In this document: positions 1 to 11,120 of the stretch, one piece after another | Layout of the letters: every line of letters starts with the position of its first letter | Position numbering within the stretch: the stretch's first letter is position 1 | From: Apoderus coryli | Taxonomy: Eukaryota > Arthropoda > Insecta > Coleoptera > Attelabidae | NCBI GenBank assembly: GCA_911728435.2 | Contig: OU452213.1 | Location: 2,149,834-2,213,833 of the forward strand | Length of the DNA stretch: 64,000 nucleotides | Direction of reading: 5' to 3' | The notes under the pieces: generated by a model | Databases searched by the model: none | The model's input: only the letters and a program-made list of their open reading frames with translations | Told to the model about the DNA's origin: nothing | Position numbers and translations under genes: made by a program

Positions 1-499
1 GTGTGGGGTAGCGTCGCACACAAATTGACCTTTTGTAGATGTAAATAAATTATATATATTATAAGGCTTAATTCAATTTTTGTTTGTATTAATAAACGAT
101 GATGATTATTATTATTATTTAAATATCATTTTATATAAGTCTTGGGTGTATTTTATTCAAAATATATTTAGCAAGATTTGGCGCCAGCAATGACAGCTCA
201 AGGACAGACTTAATGTTAATGATATGTAAGTATATGCATCGAGAAATTATTAAACAGTGCTTTTTTTCTCTCTCTCTCTCTCAATTTGGAAGAAGCAAAT
301 TATACTTACAGATACCTATATTTCACACTTTCAACGATTTCAATTCAATATAATAACATAATGAGCTACGATACGTATACAGGGTCCGTCATCTCGTACA
401 TAAACCTAGTTGCATATGTTGGTTCTATGCAACCCCTTGTATATTATTAAGGTTTTTTGAATCTGCATAAGAATCTAACAGCATTTGATACTGTTCACG
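1..499. other. Intergenic sequence without a recognisable gene
   Basis: AT-rich sequence with no coding signal I trust. It contains a short CT microsatellite at about 268-282 and, near 380, one copy of the ACAGGGT motif that marks the ends of many repeats in this window. Confidence 0.5.
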
Positions 500-1690
500 T
501 TACATATTTATTTAAGAATACAGGGCGACCCAATTAAAACATATACCGGTGTGACTCAGGAGGTTGGTAGTTTTGAGAAAACCAACCACACGATTAGTTT
601 GAAAGTTTGGATGGTCACTGAGGTCAATATAATCTATCAATCTATACGATTGGGATATTTGTACCACTTCCGGTTATACCGGAAATTGATAACAACTTTC
701 TTATTTCAATCGGAAACCCTGTATATCGTTATATTTTTGGATTCCTTAACTGTTTTGGAGTATTTTATCTTAACACTTCCCTATGCCTATCTTCAACTGT
801 TTTTGAATAAATAAGTTATTTTGAGTTTTTTTTTTGGTCCAAAACAGAGTCCTGAAAAATATTCGCCATTTCGTTACCTGAATAGATACAGTTTTGAAAT
901 TTTGAGAGTAGTTGTGGAAGATCCCAGAAAAATCAATTATATTGACAGATTAACCCATAAGGTTACAGGGTGGTCGCCAAACTACTCTAGTGTGAGGCAA
1001 TTACTAAAAATAGGCATAAGGCAATTTTCAGAAATGGACACCCTGTATATAATTATATTTTTGGATTGCGTATCTGTTTTGGAGTATTTTGTCTTAACAC
1101 TTCCCTATACCTATCTTCAACTGTTTTTGAGTAAATAAGTTATTTTGATTTTTTTTTTGCTTCAAAACAGGTCCCTGGGAAATATTCGCCATTTCGTTAC
1201 CTGAATAGACACGGTTTTGAAAATTTGAGAGTAGTTGTGGAAGATCCCAGAGAAATCAATTATATTGACAGATTAACCCATAAGGTTACAGGGTGGTCGC
1301 CAAACTACTCTAGTGTGAGGCAATTACTAAAAATAGGCATAAGGCAATTTTCTGAAATGGACACCCTGTATATAATTATATTTTTGGATTCCATATCTGT
1401 TTTGGAGTATTTTGTCTTAACACTTCCCTATACCTATCTTCAACTGTTTTTGAGTAAATAAGTTATTTTGATTTTTTTTTTGGTCCTATGGAAAATATTC
1501 GCCATTTCGCCATCTGAATAGAGACGCTTCTGAAATTTTGACCGTAGTTGTGTAATATCCCAGAGAAACCAATCATATTGACAGATTAACCCATAAAGTT
1601 ACAGGGTGGTCGCCAAACTACTCTAGTGTGAGACAATTACTAAAAATAGGCATAAGACAATTTTCTCAAATGTAACACCCTGTATATTAT
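500..1690. repeat. Tandem ~320-bp repeat, four diverged units
   Basis: Units can be aligned through the stretch beginning GGTTACAGGGTGGTCGCC near 961, 1284 and 1599, so the spacing is 323 and then about 316 bp. A more diverged first unit lies at about 520-814. Each unit contains a short open frame ending in a run like LPYTYLQLFLSK followed by a stop. The frame is conserved only because the repeat is conserved, so I do not call it a gene. The first unit carries the near-palindrome CACTTCCGGTTATACCGGAA at about 665. That motif also occurs near 43644 and 63967. Units contain CCCTGTATA-type motifs (for example near 1036, 1359 and 1676). Confidence 0.75.
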
Positions 1691-2366
1691 CTAATATTCT
1701 GAAAAACAATCAAATTTCCTTTCAAATGATATGGCATGTTCCTACCCCTAAATTATAAAGTTTACGAAATAAAAGCTTACAAACAGAAAGGCATCCAATC
1801 AAAGTTTGGCCCATCAAAATAAACCAGTACAATAGGCTCTAATTACGGCCCTGCTAATAACATTTATCTATAAAAATTATCATTTAACAATAATACTACA
1901 TAAATCAAACTTCTTACTTCATTAATTTTCTCTTTTTTTTCAAGAGTAATATATACTTGAGAGTAAAGTGTATATTAATTTTTTTTTCCTGACGTCCATT
2001 TTAATATTTAACAAAATAACCAGAGAAAAAAAAAAGTTAATAATAATGAGAAAATGACATTGAAAACAAGCGATTGCAACCCACATAGTGTCATTTAAAT
2101 GTTTACCCATATTGAGTGAGACAAAAGGGGACATGATTTATTTTTTTATTGTATTAAGTAAGTACATACCGTTTTGCCAGTGTAAAAAAAATCTATTTGG
2201 TAAAGTCATTAATATTTTAATTTACAATGTAAATGAGCATGCATGGCTTTTCTTTTGTTCAGAGCTTTATTCGTTACAAATGTACTAATTTGGAAATGTT
2301 TAATGCTTTTTCAATTAAATGAAGATTCATTTGAAGTAGCAAAGTGAGCTCCATTACTTTCTAAAC
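1691..2366. other. Unannotated AT-rich stretch
   Basis: No recognisable gene or repeat. Small open frames on both strands overlap and are low-complexity, with poly-T and poly-A encoded Phe, Lys and Leu runs. Confidence 0.4.
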
Positions 2367-4800
2367 AATAATAATAATAATATTCTTTATTGTAGGTTAC
2401 AGACCCAATTTTGCAGGAACCGAGACAATTGAGCGCAGAAAGATCTTACAGGCTCATTGAAATAGTTAATTTCTTGACTAAATGCTTCTATGTTACATGT
2501 TTGGCATGCTCGAAGTGGTGGTGCTTTGGATTCACAATTAGTACGAAAAACAGGAACGTGAAATAGTCTGCTACTCCTCGCAGAGGGGCGTGGTATGTTA
2601 AAATTTAACGATCGGAGTAGATTTGAACAGTCCACCAAGCTATTTATAATCTTAAACAGAAAGAGTTGTCCGGCATACACTCTGCGAGCAGCCAGCGAAA
2701 CCATTTGAAAGCGATCGAGCAGTGCTCTATGATCGAATCCTCTACATGGGAATCTACCGCCAATTTTAAACGCTAAATATTTAAGGAATTTGCGCTGTAT
2801 GGGAGACCATATTATAGATGCGTACTCAAGCTTAGATCTTACCAGAGCACAATACAAATTGGTAACACATTCAATATCACTAAAATCTTTGGTAACACGA
2901 AACAAAAAGCCAAGCATGCGTAGTGCATCTCGGGTAATACTTTGAATATGATAATTAAATGACAATTCAGTGTCGACGTAAACGCCAAGATCCCTGACAA
3001 CATCACAAGACTCAAGCGCAGTGTCACTCAGCTGATAGCGATATTCAAAAACAGTTTGCGATTTCGAAAATATGACAAACTTATATTTATTAATATTTAT
3101 AGGCAATTTATTATAGTTACACCAATCTTCAAGCTTAGATAAGTCGCGCTGCAACAATAATAATAATAATAATATTAATAATAATAATATAATAATAATA
3201 AATTTATTTGTAGTTCAACATAACATAAAATTCAAATTCTACAATACATACATTTATAATGCATAAACACAAAGGAACTACAAAATGGGTTAGATGGCAG
3301 TTAAAAACTGATATAGAAATCTAACCCCAAAAATCAATTACAAATTCTAAAAAAAATACCACTGTGCACATAATTAGGGAAATATAAAGGGTGTCTCGTG
3401 TAGCGCAATCAAAAATAACCAAAAATAACTAGAAATAATCACTATCAAATACCCATGTTTATATCGATTAACATAAAACTAAAAAACTACATTTAGAGTA
3501 AATCGGCTAAAGTGGATTCAACAAACGTTCATTAAATTTTTTTTTGAACGAACCAATATTCAAATGTTCAAATTGTTTTAGGTTATGCGGTAGTTTATTA
3601 TAGATATTATAGATCTGAAATGAAAAGGATCGTTCAAATATTGAAGTGTCTCGAATAACACGATACAACTTCAGATCGTCTGCAAACATCAAATGGTTGC
3701 TTGGGATATGTTATTAATGAAAATTGAAAATATTAATGGTGCCAAACAGCTGCCCTGAGGCGCTCCGCTGGTGGGTGTGAAAGTTTCCGATTTATGACCA
3801 TTGTATTCGACATAGTGTTGTCGATCAGACAAGTAGGAGGCAAAAAACGTTAAAAGATCCTCATGAAAACCCAACCTCGACATTTTCCGTAGGACAAGCG
3901 AATGATCCAGCTTATCGAAAGCCTTCGAAAAATCTGTATAAATCGCATCGATCCGCAGACCCTCCCCAGGGGACGAAACACATCCTCTAGAAAACAGGTT
4001 AGGTTGGTTACTGTAGAGCGGCCTGGGATCAATCTGATGCATAATTTGAGTAAATATTTTTTGGTATAATGCCGCTTCAAAAACCTTCGAGAAGTTGGGC
4101 AGGAGCGAGACGGGACTATAATTTTCGACATGATCATTCTCAGCAGATTTATGGATTGGGCAAATGCGGGAAATTTTCCAAGTTTTTGGGAATATATTGG
4201 ATCTCAGAGACCTATTAAACAGAGTCTGCAGTGGAACGGCGAAAACAGACGCACAATCTCGTAAAATGAAAGCAGGGATGTCATCCGGTCCCGAAGTCAT
4301 TTTGGGCGTTAATTGTTTGAGTGGCATGAGAACATCCTCGATATCAAGCTGGGATTCTGGATTTGCGCTTCTTATTCTGTACATAGCTCCAGAGCCTCTT
4401 TGGATCTGTTTTCAATGAATTTTGAACTTCCACCAAGTAACTGTTATATGCAGCAGTTATCTTATGTTTGATCCTGACTCTTAAATCCCTAAAGATGTTA
4501 AAACTATTCAAACACTGCGTAGATTTGCCATCAAGGATCCTGTAGAACCCCGCCACGGCATCATTCACATCACCGATGCCATTAATAGAGGACCAATCCT
4601 GAAGCAAGAGTTGCTGATACAACAGGGGGTAGTTTGCCTTTCTAAAGTTGTACATTTTATTGTTGGTGTTGACCGGAAAATTTCTATGTGACTCAACTTT
4701 GGCCCAAAAAGAAATATGCAGTGCAGGATGATGCGAATCCTCATCCACTAATGGCGGAGAACAGGGTGGGACGTTACATTTAAAATTTATTATAATACAC
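2367..4800 (-). mobile_element. Degraded Jockey-like non-LTR retrotransposon, 5' truncated
   Basis: Read on the minus strand from about 4800 down to 2367. The order is a linker with a stretch like NKMYNFRKANYPLLY after the (missing) endonuclease, then the reverse transcriptase. Fingers/palm motifs include SGPDDIPAFILRDC, ISRICPIHKS and YTDFSKAFDKLDHSLVL, then the GAPQGSCLAPLIFSIFINN motif and the catalytic FADDLKLYR box near 3660-3690. The thumb/C-terminal region follows at 2390-3154 (DLGVYVDTELSFNYHI, LEYASIIWSP). The frame is broken several times, and around 3155-3650 the coding region is interrupted by another LINE tail. The 3' end is an AAT-type microsatellite at about 2367-2383, as in Jockey/CR1-like elements. 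The endonuclease N-terminus is absent. It is closely similar in motif content to the fragment at 25905-26945. Clade assignment rests on motif style only. Confidence 0.8.
3155..3650 (-). mobile_element. Nested 3' end of a second LINE inside the RT of the first
   Basis: On the minus strand this encodes a typical LINE C-terminus (NKLPHNLKQFEHLNIGSFKK), ends near 3512, and is followed by about 300 bp of 3' UTR and an (AAT)n tail at about 3155-3203. The host element resumes at about 3154 (RDLSKLEDW) and breaks off just after its FADD box, so a 5'-truncated copy has inserted into the older one. The exact junction near 3640-3650 and any target-site duplication cannot be fixed by eye. Confidence 0.6.
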
Positions 4801-4809
4801 CTTATTAAA

Positions 4810-6693
4810 ACTATTCCTGGTCTAGCACAAAGATTTTTATTTCAGTAAATGTAGATTTGAAGATGCCGGAAATAAGAAGGAAGATCAAAGAAGCAAAGGA
4901 ACTATCGATGGAAGAAAGATGTATTGAAATAGAACAGTTACAAACAAGAGGTGATTCATTTGGATTGCACAAAAAAGTAAAAGAAATATCACATATATAC
5001 AGAAAACAACACAAAAGTCGAATACGCAATGATCAAAATGAGTATATAACATCAGAAGAAGAACTAGCAACGACATGGAAAAAATACGCGGAAAACCTTT
5101 TCAATGATATAAGACCACAGCAGCCAGTGCATACGCTGCACTCTGATAATTTATCGGTGCCCTCTATAATTAAAAGCGAAGTGATATATGCTATCAAGTC
5201 AACCAAGATGTACAAAGCCCCAGGACCAGATGACATCACCGTAGAAGCAATTAAGTTGTTAGACGAAGAAAATGTAGAAATGCTAGTGAATTTGTTCAAT
5301 CGCAAATATGACACTGGCCACATTCCATCTGATTGGCTTCGATCAACGTTCGTAATGATCCCAAAGACGACCAACGCCACGAAATGTAAAGACCATCGCC
5401 TTATCAGCCTAATGAGTCATCTGCTGAAGGTATTCCTTCGTATTCTACACTCTAGAATGTTCAATAAACTAGAAGATCTAAGCGGAGACACACAGTTTGG
5501 TTTTAAAAGCGGAATGGGGACTCGTGAAGCCGTTTTCTGCCTGAATACTTTAGTACAAAACAGCTTAGACCAACAAAAGACGTATATATGCTGTTTATTG
5601 ATTACGAGAAGGCCTTCGACAATGTTAGACATGACACCTTGTTGAAACTTCTGCACAATGCCAATATTGACGCAAAAGATATCAGAATCATCCAAAATTT
5701 ATACTGGAATCAAAAAGCCTGTGTAAGATTTGAGAAATCACTAACAACAGACGAATTTAAAGTTCTAAAGGGGGTTCGACAAGGGTGCATACTGTCACCA
5801 ATACTATTTAACTTATACGTCGAAAATATATTTTCTGAGGCGCTGGAAGACTTAGAGTGTGGGATTAAAGTAAATGGTACACCAATTAACAACATACGGT
5901 ATGCAGACAACACTGTAATCATTGCTGACAGTGAAGAGGACTTACAACTAATGCTGGAACAGATAAATACAGTTGGAAAGGGGAATGGTCTCAAAATAAA
6001 CATACAAAAGACAAAGTACATGATAGTAAGCAGAAACCCTCCTCAAAATGCTGTGTTAAACTTGGAAGACCAACCTATTGAACGAGTGCAAAACTTTAAA
6101 TACCTTGGAACCAACATAAATGAACAATGGAATCCCGAACAGGAAATTTGCTGTCGCATACAACAAGCGAGGCAAGCTTTCACAAGAAAGGGTCTTATTT
6201 CTTTGCAACCTGACATTATCCCTCAAATTAATATGCAGAATGGTGCAGTGTTACGTCTGGTCCATCCTGTTATATGGAATGGAAACATGGACTCTGAAGA
6301 TCCGGTCGATAAACAAGCTTGAGGCTTTTGAAATGTGGTGTCTAAGAAGGATTCTACGTATATCGTGGGTAGACCGAGTTCGAAATGAAGACGTTCTTAG
6401 AAGGGTGGGATGCGAAAGAGAACTTTTCAACATAATCAAGAAGCGGAAAATTGGATACCTGGGCCACATACTACGAGGAGAGAAGTACAAAATACCACAG
6501 ATAATTCTCCAAGGAAAAATTGAAGGGAAGAGAGGAGTAGGACGTAAACAGATGTCCTGGTTGAGAAACATCAAGAACTGGACAGGCATTAGCAATACGG
6601 GCGAGCTCTGTCGCGCTGCGGAAGCAAGGACCCTTATTATGATGAGATAGTCGCCAACGCACTAGAAGTGTACGGCATTTTAAGAAGAAGAAG
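4810..6693 (+). mobile_element. RTE-like non-LTR retrotransposon, 5' truncated, frameshifted
   Basis: The reverse transcriptase is encoded in three frames. 4857-5585 carries KAPGPDDITVEAIKLL, WLRSTFVMIPK and [18 protein letters not shown]. 5588-6180 carries [40 protein letters not shown] and the catalytic box, which here reads RYADNTVI. 6215-6650 carries the C-terminal region ([37 protein letters not shown]). The style matches RTE-type endonuclease-reverse transcriptases that are abundant in insect genomes. The element ends in a short GAAGAAGAAG-type tail at about 6682-6693. The endonuclease is missing, and the catalytic box reads YADN in place of YADD. A second copy lies on the minus strand at 38138-39402 and still has YADD. 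This copy is dead. Confidence 0.85.
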
Positions 6694-7702
6694 ATTTGAA
6701 GAATCTTTTACTTATTTAATGACGAATTTACTATCTTCAATAGTTTTTTTTTTAATTAATGTAGCCAAAATATCACGTAATTCCATACTTTTTGAATTTA
6801 GATCCAACGAATAATTTTAAACAACACAAATATCTCTATTGTCTGAACGTGTAAAGATTTTTTCCATATACCTCTAAATCTCTAAACTAACTATCGATAT
6901 CGAGTAGGTAGGTACACGTACCAAGGTATGCCAATTTCAGGTTCAACTAGTTACGTAATTATTATCCATCCGGTTAAGTTTAGACGGTTGGAATGACGAA
7001 GTAGTTGCCAAGAATTCTCTCTTTTTTTTGTTTTCCTTTTTTTATTTTTTTCACCGAATAAATAAGCAACACTGTTGTACAAGGTGGTTCGATATTCGAA
7101 AGCTCTCAATAACAATTGATGAATACTGATATATGGTTGGACCTTCGCAGTGACTTTGAAGGTTAGTTAGTTGAAGGTCAAGTTCTATTTTTTAAATGAT
7201 CAATGTTGCAAGCTTTGATGTTGTTAAGCTTTTTTGTTAGGGGTTTTTTGAAACAGATGAAAGTTGGGTAAACACTATACCTATATGTTTAAATAATTTA
7301 TTAATTAGGTATAACTACAAATTAAAAGGTTATATTATATGTTTAAAATAAAATGAAATAAAACTTAAATCTTATAGGTAATGCATCTGCTGCAAAATCT
7401 AGTCTTCTACTGAATAAATTACACAAAGATCGCAGAAAGTATAAAAACTAAAGTCAAAATAAGTAAACACTCTGGATGCGGTACGCGATAGTCAAAGGGT
7501 TGCCGAAAAGCACACGTGCAGTGACACGACAGGGGCGTACTAGGTATCGTTTGTTACATCAAGAGAAAATTCGACCTTGAAAGTCCACGGCCAAGTCGTT
7601 CGATGATACATTTTTAGCACAATAAGACGTAACCACATCTTATAATAAGAATTATTCTTGTTATGTTAACGTTCTTTAATTATTATTAACGATATTTTTA
7701 TT
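6694..7702. other. Unannotated stretch
   Basis: No coding signal or recognised repeat. It is AT-rich throughout, with a slightly more GC-rich patch at about 7470-7600. Confidence 0.35.
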
Positions 7703-7830
7703 TATACAATTTGTCCACGGATTGAGTTTGGAAGAAGAAAAACTTTTTTATTTGTAGATTTAGAAGAAAAAGTCATTCTTTATAAAAACGTCTGCTTGTG
7801 TCAAAACTACAAATTCAAATATCATAATCA
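7703..7830 (+). repeat. Solo arm of the foldback element found whole at 8828-9315
   Basis: Starts TATACAATTTGTCCACGGAT and runs through GAGTTTGGAAGAAGAAAAAC and AAAAAGTCATTCTTTATAAA, matching the left arm at 8828 almost base for base for about 120 bp, then diverges. No matching right arm follows. Confidence 0.75.
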
Positions 7831-8827
7831 TGCCTGCCACATTTTTTTTGGATCTTTGTAAACATGCTCGAGGTAAATTCATAAACTGTAACAAAACCAT
7901 TTTGAGAGACCCGGTATAAACTATGTATTTTTTTTATTAAAAAAACAAAATACAAATTTGAAGTGAAAAGTATATATATAAATTTACTAGGTAAACATAC
8001 CAACATATATTCAAGAATTATAAGATATAAAAATAATTATAAATACCTGACCTTTCATCGAAGACCGACTTTCTCTTGACCCTGGCATGTTCGTCAACAT
8101 AATTTTTACGTTTCTTACATTAGTTTTTGTTCAATTTCAGGAACGAGCGGCCTATAGGCCACTCGCACTAAACCCGATAGTTTTATTCTAAAAATTGCAC
8201 GACAATTCTAACGACCTTAAAAAACTGATTGCATAGAGTCCACCGTTTCAAATATTGCACACCAATTTAAAGACAACCCTGTATTATAATCTTGTGCAAT
8301 GCTAATCATAAAAACACAATATTACCTATAAATCAATAATTTTATAAATATTATTACAAAATATTATTATTAAGTATTTTAATTTATAAATAATTCAATA
8401 AACACCCACAAAAATGTAAATTTATTAGCAAAATCAAGTGTTTAATATAAAAAAAAAAATGTTTATAATGCTATACAGTGCAGCCATAAAGTTATCCCCC
8501 CCTTCCCAAGTCAAAATAAATTTTTATTAGAGTAGGTACGTCGTATACCTATTTTAATAGTGATTTTCACTAAAAACATTCATCAGGTTTATCTGCTGAC
8601 GAATGAAAAACTGGACTGTGTAATCTACTATTCTTAAAAACATTTTCTCATCGGTTAAAAATTTAAATCAACTCGGTCCCAAATATCAAGCAATTATTTT
8701 GTTATATCTGCGAGGCATTTTATAATTTTGCATTGCAAATTAATAAATATCCCACGGTATGGTATTATATTATGTACCTTGAGGTATTTCTTTTTTTTAT
8801 TATTACCTGTAATTTTTTTATTTTTTA
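7831..8827. other. Unannotated AT-rich stretch
   Basis: No gene recognised. Short open frames are low-complexity. Confidence 0.35.
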
Positions 8828-9315
8828 TATACAATGTGTCCATGGATAGAGTTTGGAAGAAGAAAAACTTTTTTATTTGTAGATTTAGAAGAAAAAGTCA
8901 TTCTTTATAAAAACGTCTGCGTGTGTCAAAACTACAAATTCAAATACCAAATTTACGATTACTATACAGGGTATATCAAAAATAACATTTTTAATGATTT
9001 TGATTTCCTTGTTTTTTTTTAATTTTATTATTTTAATAGTAGCTATGAAATTAACCACTTTGAGAAAAAAGTTTGTTAGTGTTTTTTGCACAATTGGTGT
9101 AATAAATCACGGTTTTGAAAATATTTTCATAATATTAAAAAAAAAACAAAAAATCAAATTGTTATTTTTGATATACCCTGTATAGTAATCGTAAATTTGG
9201 CATTTGAAATTGTAGTTTCGACACAAGCAGACATTTTTATAAAGAATGACTTTTTCTTCTAAATCTACAAATAAAAAAGTTTTTCCTCTTCCAAACTCCA
9301 TGGACACACTGTATA
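8828..9315. mobile_element. Foldback (long inverted repeat) element, ~490 bp
   Basis: The left end TATACAATGTGTCCATGGA and the right end, read on the other strand, TATACAGTGTGTCCATGGA pair. The complementarity continues through the GAAAAACTTTTTTATTTGTAG and AAAGTCATTCTTTATAAA blocks to an internal CCCTGTATAG site, about 150 bp per arm. The centre is an AT-rich spacer with no coding capacity. Half-elements occur at 7703-7830 and 46355-46660. It is non-autonomous. The superfamily is unknown. Confidence 0.75.
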
Positions 9316-9529
9316 TATGCGAGATAAACAATCACGTATAATATCATGTTTTGTATTTTAAGTAGACAAGAAATAGACGTCTTCTGCATGCATGGTGGGT
9401 GGTCGCTCGACTTTATCTGTTAGATTATTGTGTCTAACTAGTGGAAAAGAACGCTAATAAATTTAAAAATGACCACAATTTACACGTCGCTTGGTTCAGA
9501 GTTCTCTGTGGCCTCTTCATTCATTCTAC

Positions 9530-9660
9530 AAGCTAAATGGGTCCGTTTTTAATAAACCCCCCAAAAACGGTCACCCATCCAACTACTAGCCACGCTCCAC
9601 AGAGCTGCATTTTCGATGGTCTTCTGTGTATGATACCGTCGAGGCTACCCGGCTTGCCAT
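9530..9660 (-). other. 5S-rRNA-like segment (possible 5S-derived SINE or pseudogene)
   Basis: Read on the minus strand, the segment contains GTAGTTGGATGGGTGACCG, close to the box-C region of eukaryotic 5S rRNA (GTACTTGGATGGGAGACCG). It is preceded at about the right distance by a GAAAATGCAGCTCTG stretch that loosely resembles the box-A region. The rest of the gene is too diverged to call a functional 5S rRNA. The surrounding ~170 bp is more GC-rich than its flanks. A 5S-derived retroposon is the best guess. Confidence 0.35.
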
Positions 9661-9839
9661 CTACTACTAATAATATCTATTGAACAAAATGAATAATAAA
9701 AGACGGGGAAAAAGATGAGAACGGAAAATGAAATATTAAAAAAAAGAAAAAGACATAAGAGAGCAACGAGCGGCCTTGCATGAACACAGAGAAGGCCTTG
9801 CCGTGAACTCTCGTTGATTACTATACAATATTATTTATA

Positions 9840-10100
9840 TTGAAAGTATTATAAATAGTAAATACCTTCTATTATTTTCTATAAAAATTCTATAGACGTA
9901 ATTTGTGTCAGGAAATGTTTAGTAAAAAATTTTTATAACCATCCCTGTAAACGACGGGATAAAAGTTCATCAGTTTGGTAAAATGCAACTTGTCATCACA
10001 AGAAAATTCGAAAAATGCGTGTATATTTTTAGTAAAACTATAATAATAATGTTCAATGTTGAATCTGATCCAACTTGGCAATGAAACGTGTATGTTACTA
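9840..10100. other. Unannotated AT-rich stretch
   Basis: No coding signal or recognised repeat. Confidence 0.35.
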
Positions 10101-10246
10101 TATACAGGGTGTCCGATTTAAGCGATACATACCACTATTGCTATCTCAGAAACCTTAAGCGCTACGAGGTCGGTTGTATTAGAGAAAAGTTGCGTTTTTT
10201 ACTCCCTATTCAGGATCCGTTCACTTAAAACGGACATCCTGTATAT
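10101..10246. mobile_element. Miniature inverted-repeat element, ~146 bp
   Basis: The left end TATACAGGGTGTCCGATTTA and the right end (other strand) TATACAGGATGTCCGTTTTA form terminal inverted repeats of about 23 bp with two or three mismatches. The interior is non-coding. TA-rich flanks are consistent with a TA target, but this cannot be shown. It shares the ACAGGGTGTCC terminus with many other repeats in the window. Confidence 0.65.
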
Positions 10247-10587
10247 ATAATTTAACAACCGTCACGCCATAGCAACAAATTACTAAAAAAATCTCAATAA
10301 TAATTGACTCTGTGTGTGGTTTTTTTAAACTTATTATTACCCCATTAAAAATTGTTTCTAACGCCGCCAATGCAATGTAGTGTTATACCTATTTATATGG
10401 TAAACCCTGTAGGTATATTATATGCATTATATTATAGTCTCTGTGGGTCGTATAAGTTTTGGTTAGATGGTGAGTCACATTACCACATTTGGAGCATGTC
10501 AAAGAAAATTATATCGATAAAAATGATTCTCGTACTATTACAACTACTATTATTGTTATTTGATCAGTGATTTATTGTATGACAATA

Positions 10588-10770
10588 ACAGCGAGGGGAG
10601 TACCACAGGGTTCTATATTAGGGCCAATGCTATTTTCATTCATTTATGCTGTTGAAAAACACACTAGAACATTAGAACGTCTATGTGCGAAAACGACCAT
10701 TTGATCTATAAACACCAAAATGAATCGGGCCTAAGATGGAGCCTTGAGGTACACCCCACTTTCATACATA
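10588..10770. mobile_element. Two tiny reverse-transcriptase scraps in opposite orientation
   Basis: On the plus strand at about 10588-10650 the sequence reads RGVPQGSILGPMLFSFIYA, the LINE RT motif preceding the catalytic aspartates. On the minus strand at about 10690-10766 it reads SGVPQGSILGPIHFGVY. Neither is followed by an FADD box. Both are short relics of two insertions. Confidence 0.6.
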
Positions 10771-11120
10771 CTACAAAACAGGAGCTGAAACTTGAATAGC
10801 AGCATAATAATAATAACAAGAATGTCCATGATTGCAATATATAACAAATTACATAAATACCTAGGTACCTAACAATTTGACGGTCTCATAAACCAGTTAA
10901 TAGACGTTGCATTATTTCGCCTTCTATTGTTATGTAACAAAATTATTACTGTATACACCTGTTTGTGTGTGTGTGTAACTTTTCTCTTCTCTAAAAACAA
11001 CTAATAATAATAGTAATAATTTGAAAAATCATAATTACAGCATTTTTTATTTGCACAAGAATGAAATGAAAAGTTGAGGCGGTCCAATAGGTAACATGCG
11101 TTAAAACTAGCCTGAATTTT
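10771..11120. other. Unannotated stretch
   Basis: AT-rich and microsatellite-rich (TAA-type and GT-type runs). No gene seen. Confidence 0.35.

Noticed and set aside
485..1461. Repeated open frames ending LTLPYTYLQLFLSK as tandem genes
   Set aside because: Open frame is shared by tandem DNA repeats with no start context, no family match and no constraint visible beyond the repeat itself.
4164..4418. Plus-strand frame opposite the Jockey-like LINE
   Set aside because: Antisense shadow of the reverse-transcriptase coding strand.
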